From DASUFH01 sp036274645 (GTDB lineage: Bacteria; Acidobacteriota; Terriglobia; 20CM-2-55-15): a DNA stretch of 24,402 nt. The stretch lies in contig DASUFH010000479.1 in NCBI GenBank assembly GCA_036274645.1, positions 1 to 24,402 on the forward strand, read 5' to 3'. The position numbers and the translations under genes are program-made. Positions 7,325-16,214 of this stretch are shown piece by piece; the stretch's first letter is position 1; the number at the start of each line of letters is the position of its first letter. Below the pieces are notes generated by a model. That model had not been told where the DNA came from, ran no database searches, and worked only from the letters and a program-made list of their open reading frames with translations.

Positions 7325-10300
7325 TTTCGACCGTTGCCGGGACCGGTGTGGCGGGCTTCAGCGGGGATGGTGGATCTGCCCTGCTGGCCCAGTTTGGCTC
7401 GCAGCCGAGCATCGACGTCGATCAGACCGGGAACCTCTTCATTGCAGATCCAGCCAATGGCCGGGTCCGCAAAGTAAATACCTCCGGGGTGATCATGACG
7501 TTTGCCGGCGGCGTGTTCGGAACTGGTGGCGACGGCGGCCCGGCCGGCTCCGCCCAACTGGAGTTTCCATCGGATGTGGCGTTCGACGCAGCCGGGAATC
7601 TTTTCATTGCCGACGGAAACGGCCGGAACATACGGAAGGTCAATCCTGCGGGTGTGATCAGCACCGTGCTGTCCACCGGTTCCGTCGGCGCGCTGGATCT
7701 TTCAGTCGATGCGATCGGGAACCTGATGTATTCATCGACGGCGTTGGTACTCGAGGCTCCGAAACTGCCCCCTCCTGTTCCGGTCGTGACGTCGATCTCC
7801 CTGACGGCTGGAACTCAGGGCGCAATCGTCCCGGCAACGATAACGGGATCGAATCTGCTCGGCGCGGTGGGCGTCGTCTTCAGTGGAACCGGTGTTACGG
7901 CGTCGATTGCCGGAGCCCCCACGGATACAAGCCTGCCTATCGCGATCTCGATTGCAAACACAGCTTCGACCGGTCTGAGGGCGTTCACCGTATCCACGCC
8001 ATACAGTGTTTCGGCCGGCTTCAGCGGGTTTACGATCGACCAGACCTCACTGCCCAACGCGTTGGCGATGACTCCGGCGGCCGGCAGGCAGGGGACGACG
8101 TTTGCGGCCGCCATTACTGGAACCGGCCTTGCTGGCGCAACAGACGTGACGTTCAGCGGAGCCGGTGTGACAGCCGCAATCACTGCTGGAGGGGGGGACA
8201 CGGTTGTGCCCATCCTGATGACGATTGCGCCCAACGCCACCCTCGGTCCGCGTACCGTGGTCATCGCGACCCCCGGCGGTCTCACGTCCGTCGCCTTCAA
8301 TGTGGATCCGGGAATTCCGAACATCACGTCGATCACCACCGCATCCGGTCTCCAGGGGAGCGCGATTGCGCTGACACTGAATGGCACAAATCTTGGCGGG
8401 GTGACAGCCGTTGCGCTCAGTGGCGCCGGCGTCACCGCCGCCATCACGGGGCCCGTTACCGAAACGTCTGTTCCGGTAACGTTGACGGTCGCATGGGACG
8501 CCCAACCCGGCGCGCGAACATTGAAGGCGTCGACGGCATATACGACCTCGCCGCTCTTCGATGGTTTCACTGTTCAGGAGAACCCGGTCCCCCGTGTTGT
8601 TTTTGTTATGCCCGTGGCCGCTTTACGCGGCACAACGCAGAACGCGGTGATTGGCGGATATCATCTGGCCGGCGTGACGGCCGTCACATTTACGGGAACC
8701 GGGGTGACGGCGTCAATTTTACCGGGAGCAACAGATACCCGTCTTCCGGTGTCCATTCAGATCGCTTTCGACGCCAGTACGGGAACGCGCAACCTGACTT
8801 TGACATCGCCGTCCGGCCCATCTAACGCGGCGGCGTTCACTATCGCGACGGCAAACGCTGTCCAGGTCACGGGCATTTCCACATCTTCGGCGCCCGTGGG
8901 CGTTACGACGCATCTGACGATTTCAGGAAAGAACCTTGCGAACACGACCGGTGTGACGTTCAGCGGCGCCGGCATGACGGCGGTCGTTTCCGGCAGCGTC
9001 ACGGACACCAGCATTCCCGTCGATGTGACGATCACCGCGGGCGCGGCATTGGGGATTCGCACGCTGACCGTCACCACCACGTCCGGGAATTCCGATCCAT
9101 TCAGCGGATTGCTGGTCCGGTCTGCGCCCAGACCGAGTGTGATTCAGACCATTGCAGGAGGCGACGCTTCGGGGTTCACGGGCGATGGCGGCCCGGCGAC
9201 CGCAGCGCGCCTGACCTTCCCCGCCGGTGTGGCCATTGACGGCGCGGGGAATGTCTTCATTGCCGATTCGGGCAACAACCGGATTCGCAGAGTGAGCGCC
9301 GACGGAATCATCGTAACGGTGGCGGGAACGGGCGCAACGGCGTTTGGCGGAGATGGCGGTCCGGCGGTCCTGGCCCCGCTCAAAGCGCCCCAGGGTGTGG
9401 CGGTGGATGGCCTCGGCAACCTGTACATCGCGGATACCGGCAATAACCGAATTCGCAAGGTGAACGCCAACGGCACGATCACCACTATAGCGGGAACCGC
9501 GACAGCCGGTTTCAGCGGCGATGGGGGCCCGGCCTCGCTGGCGCAACTCAACGTTCCTATCGATCTCGCCATCGATCGGGACGGGAACCTCTACATCACC
9601 GACCAGGGGAACAGGCGGATCCGCAAGATCGGCGTGGACGGCGTCATGTCGACAATTGCCGGTACGGGAACCGACGGTTTTAGCGGCGATGGTGGACCGG
9701 CAACGATGGCGAAGTTGAACCGGCCAATGGCCGTGAAGGTTGATGCCACCGGAAACGTGTTCATCGCGGACACCAATAACCATCGTGTCCGAAAGATTGA
9801 TGGCTCCGGTGTCATCAGTACGGTCGCCGGGACCGGCGTGGGAGACTTTGGCGGTGACGACGGTCCGGCGACAGCGGCGTGGTTGAACCGGCCACGCGGG
9901 CTGGCGTTCGATCCGGCGGGAAATCTCTTTATCGGGGATACCGACAACGCGCGGCTGCGCATGGTGACGCCCGCGGGGAGCATCACAACCGTGGCCGGTA
10001 CCGGAACCGCGGGCTTCACTGGCGATGGCGGCCAGGCGACGATGGCAGATATTTCCCTCGGCAGCATTGACGTGGACGGAAACGGAGACGTGGTTCTCGG
10101 CGGAGGCCTCAATCGGGTTCGCCGGGTCCGGTTTACGGTCTCGCCGGGTCAGCCGGTAATCCACGGCATTTCCGTTTTCACGGCGGCTCAGGGAGGCGCT
10201 GTTTCAGCAACCATCGAGGGCGAAAACCTTAACGGAGCGACCGCCGTCACGTTTTCAGGTTCCGGGGTGACCGCGACGATAGAAGACGGCGGAACCGCAA

Positions 10301-13300
10301 CCAGTCTACCGGTATCCATAGTTGTGAGTCCCGGCGCGATCGTGGGGGTTCGGGCATTGACAGTGAACGCGGCCGGGGGCGTGTCGGATTCTTTCACCGG
10401 GTTTAACGTAACGGGAACGCTCGAAGCTCCCGCCATCACGTCCATCAGTCCGTCTGCAGGTACGATTGGAACCACGCGCTCGGTAACGATCAGAGGGACG
10501 GGACTGACCGGCGCAACCGCCGTGACATTCAGCGGAACCGGCGTGACCGGCGCGATTGAAAGCGGGGGAACGGCGGACGGTCTGCCTGTAACCGTCACCG
10601 TCGACGTGGCGGCAGCCTTGGGAACACGCACATTCACCGTGACGACGCCGGGTGGCGTTTCCGCGGCCTTTAACGGGTTCACCATAGTCCGGCCGACGAT
10701 CACGGGAATAACGCCCGCGCTCGGTATGCGCGGAACATCCCTGGCGGCGGCAATTTCCGGCAGCAACCTGAGCGGCGCCACGGCGATCACGTTCAGCGGA
10801 ACCGGCGTGACCGCAGCCATTCGTCCCGGCGCTACCGACACCTGGCTTCCCATCACGATCTCGATCGACGCCTCGGCCGCGTTGGGCATTCGCAGTATTG
10901 TGGTTACAACCGTCGACGCCACGTCGTCGAGTTTCTCCGGAATCACGATCGTGGCCGCAGACCCCGGCGGAATGATCACGACCATCGCTGGCGCCGGCGG
11001 CTCCGCCGACTCCGGCGACGGTGGACCTGCGGTGCTTGCAAACCTGTCGGCGTCCGGTGTGGCCGTTGATGACAATGGAAACGTTTTCGTCGCGGATGCC
11101 GGCAACTCCAGAATCCGCCGGATCGGACTCGACGGAATCATTGAAACCGTCGCCGGTGAACATAGCGGTGGAAACGGCGCGGGAGACGGCGGTCCGGCGA
11201 CGGTTGCCCAGCTGGAAAACGCAGGTCGCGTGGCTGTTGACCGGGTCGGGAATTTCTATATTTCCGGCAGCGATCTGGGAAGGGTACGGATTGTCACCCG
11301 GGCTGGGATTATTACGTCCGTGGCCGGCACCGGCTTTACCAACGCATTCGATGGCGATGGCGGCGCGGCGCCGGCCTCAGCGCTGAATTTTCCGCGTGGC
11401 ATCGTACTGGATCCTGCGGGCAACCTGTATATCGCCGATTCCTCGAATCGGCGTATTCGCAAAGTGGACACGTCGGGAATCATTTCGACGATTGCGGGTA
11501 CCGGGACCGCCGGCTTCAGTGGTGATGGAGGACCTGCGGTGAATGCGATGCTGACTTTCCCGTCCGACATCGCGCTCGACGCGTCAGGGAATCTCTTTGT
11601 TGCGGACTCGAGTGATAACCGCGTTCGGAAAATCGATTCGGATGGAACAATCACGACGGTGGCGGGTACCGGGACTTCGGGCTTCTCGGGAGACGGCGGT
11701 CCCGCGACGAGCGCGAAACTGTCGAGCCCGTACGGCGTCGCCGTCGATGCGTCGGGGACGCTCTTCATTGCAGACTTCGGCAACCAGCGCGTTCGCAAAG
11801 TCAGTCCCGGCGGCGTCATTTCCACGGTGGCGGGTACCGGGACGGCAGGGTTCAGCGGAGATGGCGGTCCCGCGGTCAATGCCCTGCTTCGCGGCCCGAC
11901 CGCCGTTGCGGTCGACTCTTTGGGGAATCTGTATATTGGGGATAACGAGAATCGCCGCGTACGAAAGGTCACGTTTCCAACGACGGCGGCGCCTGTCGTC
12001 GCGTCGATGTCGCCACGTTCCGCTGATCGTGGAACTGCCGTGTCCGCGGTGATTCACGGGAATTTTCTGGTGGGCGCCACGGGCGTCACGATTTCAGGCG
12101 CCGGAGTGACGGCTGTCATCCTGCCCGGAGGAACGAATTCGGACCTGCCCGTGACCTTTACCATCGATCCGGCAAGCGCAACCGGGCCGCGTGATGTCAC
12201 GGTAACGTCGGCAAACGGCGCATCCGTTCCAGTGGGGATTTTCACCGTAAGCGATTCGTCCGATATGCCCATGATCACGGGAATCACGTCAGCGCCGGGC
12301 ACGGTGGGCACAACGATATCCATGACAATATCCGGCCTGGCGCTGGGCAGTCCGGTGAGCGTCGCCTTCAGTGGAGCGGGCGTTGCTGCCGCGATTCTTT
12401 CTGGCGGCTCCGGTTCCAGCATTCCAGTGTCGGTGACGATTGCCTCTGACGCGACGCCGGGACCGCGATCCATCACCGTAACCACCGCGGGAGGCCCTTC
12501 AGCGCCATTCGACGGATTTGCCGTTGTCACGTCAGCGATATCGACCATCTCTCCAACGTATGGCCTTCGCGGTTCGACGCTGACATTGACCATCGCCGGA
12601 TCGGGCCTGAGCAACGCAACCGCAGTCGCCTTCAGCGGGACCGGTGTGACCGGAACGATCAATCCCGGCGCCACGGATACGAGCGCCGTGGTCAGCGTTA
12701 CAGTGGCGCCGGACGCCCTGCTCGGCACACGCCTCATGACCATCACGAGTTCCGGAGGGACGAGCGCGCCCGTTCCATTTGATGTGCTGGTGATGCTGCC
12801 AACAGTCACGAGTATTACTCCGTCGTCAGGGTTCGTGGGAACAACCGCGACGGTAACGATTGTGGGAACCGACTTTATTTCCGGCGCGACATCGATTGTG
12901 ATGCGGGGATCCGGATTTTCGGGGAGCGGGGGCGTGACCGTCAGCAACATCAATGTCCTCAGCCCCACATCGTTGAGCGCATCCGTGGAGATCGCCCCGG
13001 ACGCCGTTGTCGGAACCCGCCTGACGTTGCTACAGACGACAGGGGGAATCGGTCTTCCGATAAGCTTCAAAGTTCTCTCGGCCCCGCCAGCGCTCGCTGG
13101 AATCAGTCCGTCGTCTGGCGCGATCGGCAGCGCGGTGGACGTGACGCTGACCGGATCGAATTTTGACACGTCGGCCGTGATTCTGCTCACCGGCGGCGCT
13201 GGGATCAGCATCAGCAACGTTCATCTGGTCGACTCGAATACCTTGACGGCGACTTTTGGCGTTTCTCTGGGCGCCGTCGTTGGTAGTCGAAACGTAAGAG

Positions 13301-14445
13301 TCTTTACTACGGCGGGATTTAGCAATACCGTGACGTTCTCCGTGTTCAACCCCTATCCTGACGCGTCCATCACAATGACGCATTCCGGTCACTTCGGCGC
13401 CGGCTTCAACGAGATCTATACCGTCACCGTCGTGAATCACGGAGGCGTTCCCTCAGGACCGGTGACGGTCACCGACATTCTGCCAGCCGGGTTGTCGTTC
13501 GTGTCCGGCGCGGGAACCGGTTGGAGTTGCGCAGCCATAGGCCAAACGGTTACGTGCAATTCTGCCGGAATGGATGTGGGCGCGCCTGGCGTCATCCAGC
13601 TGACCGTGGCGGTCGACAAGAACGCTGGACCATCGGTGTCCAACACGGCGACAGTCGCCACGAGCGGAGATCCCATTCTGACGGACAACAGCGCGTTGGA
13701 CGCCACCTCCATCGTTCCGCTCTCCGCTCCAGCGCTGACCTTTGTTCCGAGCGCGCCTGAGCCCGGCCAGCAGGGAGCCGTTCGGCTCTTGCTGCCGGAG
13801 GCGTTTCCACATGACCTCAGTGGAACATTGAATTTGTCCTTCGCTTCAACGGCGGCCATTCCCGTTAACGATCCGGCGATCCAGTTCGCGACGGGAGGCC
13901 GCCAGATATCGTTTTCGTTCCCTGCCAACAGCATGGAAGCGACATTTGCCGGTTCGAACCTGGCCGGGCCGATCGGCTTTCAAACCGGAACGGTTGCCGG
14001 GACGCTGGCGTTTCTGGGCGAAGTCGGCGGAAATGGGAATTCCGTCGCGTTCGGGTCTTCCTCCACCAGTTCTGTGGTTGTCGCGCCCCTTCCTCCACGG
14101 ATTCAAAATGCGCAAACGATGACGCAGCCGGACGGATTCGTCACATCGATCAGTCTGCTGTCCACCATGCGGGAGGTGACCCATCTCGTGCTCGAATTCA
14201 ACACCGCGCCGGTGGCGCGCCTGAGTTGCGGTTCGTTGCCGGGGTGTGTGGTTTCCGGCTCGACGATCACGCTCGACGTCCGGGGGCTGTTTGACGCCTG
14301 GTATGCCGGCGATGCCGTTTCCGGCAGCCAGAGCGTCCTGCGGCTCCCGTTTTCGATCCAGGGCGGAACCCTGCATGGCTCGATCATCATTAAATTGCGG
14401 AACAGCCTCGGCATCTCCAATGCGATTTCCGTGGCCATTCCATAA
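7249..14445 (+). CDS. Giant NHL-propeller / IPT-TIG repeat protein, C-terminal part
   Basis: This 2,398-codon frame continues the gene broken near 7242. It finishes propeller 2 (residues 1-175). Domains then run in order: five IPT/TIG domains (178-625); a complete six-bladed NHL propeller (628-965); three IPT (968-1235); a fourth six-bladed propeller (1240-1580); five IPT (1580-2034), the last two longer and more divergent; a DUF11 domain (2036-2160; TVTVVNHGG, VTDILPAGLSF, WSCAAIGQTVTC); and a beta-rich C-terminal module (2161-2398) typical of Acidobacteriota surface proteins. IPT units follow the pattern TxGTxxxxTIxGxxLxGATAVTFSGTGVTA. There is no transmembrane anchor or sorting signal at the end. 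The ATG at 7249 lies inside a blade and has no signal peptide, so this part alone would not be exported; it is real coding sequence but probably not an independent gene. Likely role is extracellular binding or matrix; no enzymatic motif is visible. Confidence 0.85.
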   Translation: MAFDMAGNLFMVGGSRVRKVDLTGVISTVAGTGVAGFSGDGGSALLAQFGSQPSIDVDQTGNLFIADPANGRVRKVNTSGVIMTFAGGVFGTGGDGGPAGSAQLEFPSDVAFDAAGNLFIADGNGRNIRKVNPAGVISTVLSTGSVGALDLSVDAIGNLMYSSTALVLEAPKLPPPVPVVTSISLTAGTQGAIVPATITGSNLLGAVGVVFSGTGVTASIAGAPTDTSLPIAISIANTASTGLRAFTVSTPYSVSAGFSGFTIDQTSLPNALAMTPAAGRQGTTFAAAITGTGLAGATDVTFSGAGVTAAITAGGGDTVVPILMTIAPNATLGPRTVVIATPGGLTSVAFNVDPGIPNITSITTASGLQGSAIALTLNGTNLGGVTAVALSGAGVTAAITGPVTETSVPVTLTVAWDAQPGARTLKASTAYTTSPLFDGFTVQENPVPRVVFVMPVAALRGTTQNAVIGGYHLAGVTAVTFTGTGVTASILPGATDTRLPVSIQIAFDASTGTRNLTLTSPSGPSNAAAFTIATANAVQVTGISTSSAPVGVTTHLTISGKNLANTTGVTFSGAGMTAVVSGSVTDTSIPVDVTITAGAALGIRTLTVTTTSGNSDPFSGLLVRSAPRPSVIQTIAGGDASGFTGDGGPATAARLTFPAGVAIDGAGNVFIADSGNNRIRRVSADGIIVTVAGTGATAFGGDGGPAVLAPLKAPQGVAVDGLGNLYIADTGNNRIRKVNANGTITTIAGTATAGFSGDGGPASLAQLNVPIDLAIDRDGNLYITDQGNRRIRKIGVDGVMSTIAGTGTDGFSGDGGPATMAKLNRPMAVKVDATGNVFIADTNNHRVRKIDGSGVISTVAGTGVGDFGGDDGPATAAWLNRPRGLAFDPAGNLFIGDTDNARLRMVTPAGSITTVAGTGTAGFTGDGGQATMADISLGSIDVDGNGDVVLGGGLNRVRRVRFTVSPGQPVIHGISVFTAAQGGAVSATIEGENLNGATAVTFSGSGVTATIEDGGTATSLPVSIVVSPGAIVGVRALTVNAAGGVSDSFTGFNVTGTLEAPAITSISPSAGTIGTTRSVTIRGTGLTGATAVTFSGTGVTGAIESGGTADGLPVTVTVDVAAALGTRTFTVTTPGGVSAAFNGFTIVRPTITGITPALGMRGTSLAAAISGSNLSGATAITFSGTGVTAAIRPGATDTWLPITISIDASAALGIRSIVVTTVDATSSSFSGITIVAADPGGMITTIAGAGGSADSGDGGPAVLANLSASGVAVDDNGNVFVADAGNSRIRRIGLDGIIETVAGEHSGGNGAGDGGPATVAQLENAGRVAVDRVGNFYISGSDLGRVRIVTRAGIITSVAGTGFTNAFDGDGGAAPASALNFPRGIVLDPAGNLYIADSSNRRIRKVDTSGIISTIAGTGTAGFSGDGGPAVNAMLTFPSDIALDASGNLFVADSSDNRVRKIDSDGTITTVAGTGTSGFSGDGGPATSAKLSSPYGVAVDASGTLFIADFGNQRVRKVSPGGVISTVAGTGTAGFSGDGGPAVNALLRGPTAVAVDSLGNLYIGDNENRRVRKVTFPTTAAPVVASMSPRSADRGTAVSAVIHGNFLVGATGVTISGAGVTAVILPGGTNSDLPVTFTIDPASATGPRDVTVTSANGASVPVGIFTVSDSSDMPMITGITSAPGTVGTTISMTISGLALGSPVSVAFSGAGVAAAILSGGSGSSIPVSVTIASDATPGPRSITVTTAGGPSAPFDGFAVVTSAISTISPTYGLRGSTLTLTIAGSGLSNATAVAFSGTGVTGTINPGATDTSAVVSVTVAPDALLGTRLMTITSSGGTSAPVPFDVLVMLPTVTSITPSSGFVGTTATVTIVGTDFISGATSIVMRGSGFSGSGGVTVSNINVLSPTSLSASVEIAPDAVVGTRLTLLQTTGGIGLPISFKVLSAPPALAGISPSSGAIGSAVDVTLTGSNFDTSAVILLTGGAGISISNVHLVDSNTLTATFGVSLGAVVGSRNVRVFTTAGFSNTVTFSVFNPYPDASITMTHSGHFGAGFNEIYTVTVVNHGGVPSGPVTVTDILPAGLSFVSGAGTGWSCAAIGQTVTCNSAGMDVGAPGVIQLTVAVDKNAGPSVSNTATVATSGDPILTDNSALDATSIVPLSAPALTFVPSAPEPGQQGAVRLLLPEAFPHDLSGTLNLSFASTAAIPVNDPAIQFATGGRQISFSFPANSMEATFAGSNLAGPIGFQTGTVAGTLAFLGEVGGNGNSVAFGSSSTSSVVVAPLPPRIQNAQTMTQPDGFVTSISLLSTMREVTHLVLEFNTAPVARLSCGSLPGCVVSGSTITLDVRGLFDAWYAGDAVSGSQSVLRLPFSIQGGTLHGSIIIKLRNSLGISNAISVAIP

Positions 14446-14578
14446 TGGTATTGCCGTGAAGAACGATCATGCGGCCTGGCTGCCCGTTTGCCTGGATAGT
14501 CACCGTTGTCGATCTGACCGGTTACCATGGAGAGGCAGATCAGGCTCCGCTCAAGCCACTGTTCGAAGATCGTGTTCG

Positions 14579-14770
14579 ATGTTGCTTCTGATGTTGCCCG
14601 TCTTACTGATGGCGCAAGCGAAACCGGGAGCTATAACGGGGCAATTGCGGACGGCCGATGGTCAGCCCGCAAAGGGCGCGATCGTACGGGCGATACCAGC
14701 GGGCGCGCGAAAGACTTCGGCGCCCGCCTTAACGCCGCCGATCGGCCGGGCGGCTCAGCCGCGGACGTAG
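14579..14770 (+). pseudogene. Truncated 5' end of a carboxypeptidase-regulatory-like domain protein
   Basis: The frame starts with a short signal peptide (MLLLMLPVLLMAQA) and enters a carboxypeptidase-regulatory-like beta strand set, KPGAITGQLRTADGQPAKGAIVRAIPAG, the first half of a domain found at the N-terminus of many Acidobacteriota exported and TonB-dependent proteins. The expected continuation (a D-x-x-G-R-Y/F turn and the rest of the barrel) is absent. After about residue 46 the sequence becomes unrelated and stops at 14770, overlapping the last codons of the convergent aldehyde dehydrogenase. Intact members are several hundred residues or more. I read it as a gene cut off when the catabolic block on its right was joined here. 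A GTG at 14456 is also in frame. Confidence 0.6.
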
Positions 14771-16212
14771 ACGGCTTTGCGATCGACGAAGAATTCGAGG
14801 CCGGTCTGGCTGTTTTCCGGAAGGCCCGCGCCGGACTGCTTCACGCCCCCGAACGGCATCGAGGGCTCTTTGTATCCGGTGTGGATGTTGACGTGCGCCA
14901 GTCCAGCCTCGATGCCATCGACGTACTTCTTCGCGTTCGTCAGACTCTTCGTGTAGATCGCCGAAGACAGGCCGTAAATGGATTTGTTGGCCAGTTCGAT
15001 GGCTTCATCGAGCGAGCCGAACTCGCACACGGCGAGGACGGGTCCAAAAATTTCGTCGCGAAAGATCGGCATGTCGGTGGTCACGCCCGTGAACACGGTC
15101 GGACGGATGAAGTAGCCTGCCGGGTCCGCCGGTTTCGCGCCGGCCACAAGCGTTGCGCCGGCGGCCTTCGCTTGCGCGATGGCGCTGGACACATCGCGGT
15201 ATTGATCGGGGCCGGCCACCGGGCCCATATCGGTGGTTTCAATCGTTCCGTCGCCGACGTTCATCGCGTCGCTGCGCGCGACGAGCGCGTCGAGGAACGA
15301 TTTGGCGATGCCTTTGTGCAGCAGGATGCGGCTGGTCGATGTACACCACTGTCCGCCATTGGAAAAACCCGCGGTGGTCGCGGCGGCGACCGCTTCGTTC
15401 AGATCGGCGTCGTCCATCACGATCAGCGCGTTTTTGCCGCCCAGTTCCAGCTGCGTGCGCGTCAGGTTCGCCGCGCACTTCACCTGGATTTTCTTGCCGA
15501 CTTCCGTCGAACCCGTAAACGATATCGCGCGCACGCGAGGATCTTCCACCAGCACGTTGCCGATCTTCGATCCGAGCCCCGTCACGCAATTGAAAACGCC
15601 CGCGGGCAGGCCGGCGCGCTCGAACAGCCGGGTCATGAAGATGCCGGACCAGGGCGTGAACGACGCCGGTTTGAAGACCACCGTGTTGCCCGTGAGCAGG
15701 GCCGGGACGGCCTTGCGATTCATCACGTTCATCGGGAAGTTCCACGGACTGATGATGCCAACCACGCCCAGCGGCTGGTACTGCACCCATGTGGAAATGT
15801 CGCGGAACGCGCCAGGCCCGGAATGGCCGGAAAACGCGGCGATCTGATTCAGATGGTAGCCGCCCTCCACCAGGGCCGAGTCCACTTCGGCGCGCGACTC
15901 CTTGATGGTCTTGCCGTTCTCGATCGTCACGATGCGGGCCAGTTCTTCGCGCGATTCCGCCAGCAGCCGCAGGAACTCACCGACATACTTCTGGCGCTCG
16001 GTGATGGGCGTGCGCCTCCACGTCCGGAAAGCGGCATCGGCGGCGTTGATCGCATCGAGGACGTCTTCGGCCGTCGAGGCCTGGAACTGCCCGATGTTGC
16101 TGCCGCGCTTCGCCGGGTTCTCGTCCTCGAACGTGGCGCCGCTGCGGGAAGCGATCCACTGGCCGTTGATGTAATTCGTGTGGGTTTCGACGGTCACTTG
16201 CGATGCGGACAT
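14755..16212 (-). CDS. NAD(P)-dependent aldehyde dehydrogenase
   Basis: This 485-residue protein is a full-length class-typical ALDH. The oxyanion-hole Asn158 lies in SPWNFP, Lys181 in FKPAS, the general base Glu256 in LELGGKN, the nucleophile Cys290 in GGQWCTSTSR and Glu387 in DEIFGP. The glycine-rich FTGSTEVGK (232-240) is the cofactor loop. It oxidises an aldehyde to a carboxylate. The opening NPAKRGSNIGQFQASTAEDVLDAI and the CTSTSR active site are nearest to semialdehyde dehydrogenases of the alpha-ketoglutarate semialdehyde (2,5-dioxovalerate) type, but the substrate is not certain. It is last in a minus-strand series: its ATG lies two bases after the TAA of the iron alcohol dehydrogenase, with GGAGG 13 bases upstream, so translation is probably coupled. 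Its 3' end overlaps the truncated plus-strand gene. Confidence 0.93.
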   Translation of the reverse strand: MSASQVTVETHTNYINGQWIASRSGATFEDENPAKRGSNIGQFQASTAEDVLDAINAADAAFRTWRRTPITERQKYVGEFLRLLAESREELARIVTIENGKTIKESRAEVDSALVEGGYHLNQIAAFSGHSGPGAFRDISTWVQYQPLGVVGIISPWNFPMNVMNRKAVPALLTGNTVVFKPASFTPWSGIFMTRLFERAGLPAGVFNCVTGLGSKIGNVLVEDPRVRAISFTGSTEVGKKIQVKCAANLTRTQLELGGKNALIVMDDADLNEAVAAATTAGFSNGGQWCTSTSRILLHKGIAKSFLDALVARSDAMNVGDGTIETTDMGPVAGPDQYRDVSSAIAQAKAAGATLVAGAKPADPAGYFIRPTVFTGVTTDMPIFRDEIFGPVLAVCEFGSLDEAIELANKSIYGLSSAIYTKSLTNAKKYVDGIEAGLAHVNIHTGYKEPSMPFGGVKQSGAGLPENSQTGLEFFVDRKAVYVRG

Positions 16213-16214
16213 CT

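Noticed and set aside
8923..10164. 413-codon minus-strand frame inside the giant gene
   Set aside because: Composition is a mirror of the repeated NHL codons; no family similarity.
5265..11985. Regularly spaced DNA repeats resembling an array
   Set aside because: Spacing of about 165-170 bases and reading-frame conservation show they encode NHL blades, not CRISPR or satellite repeats.
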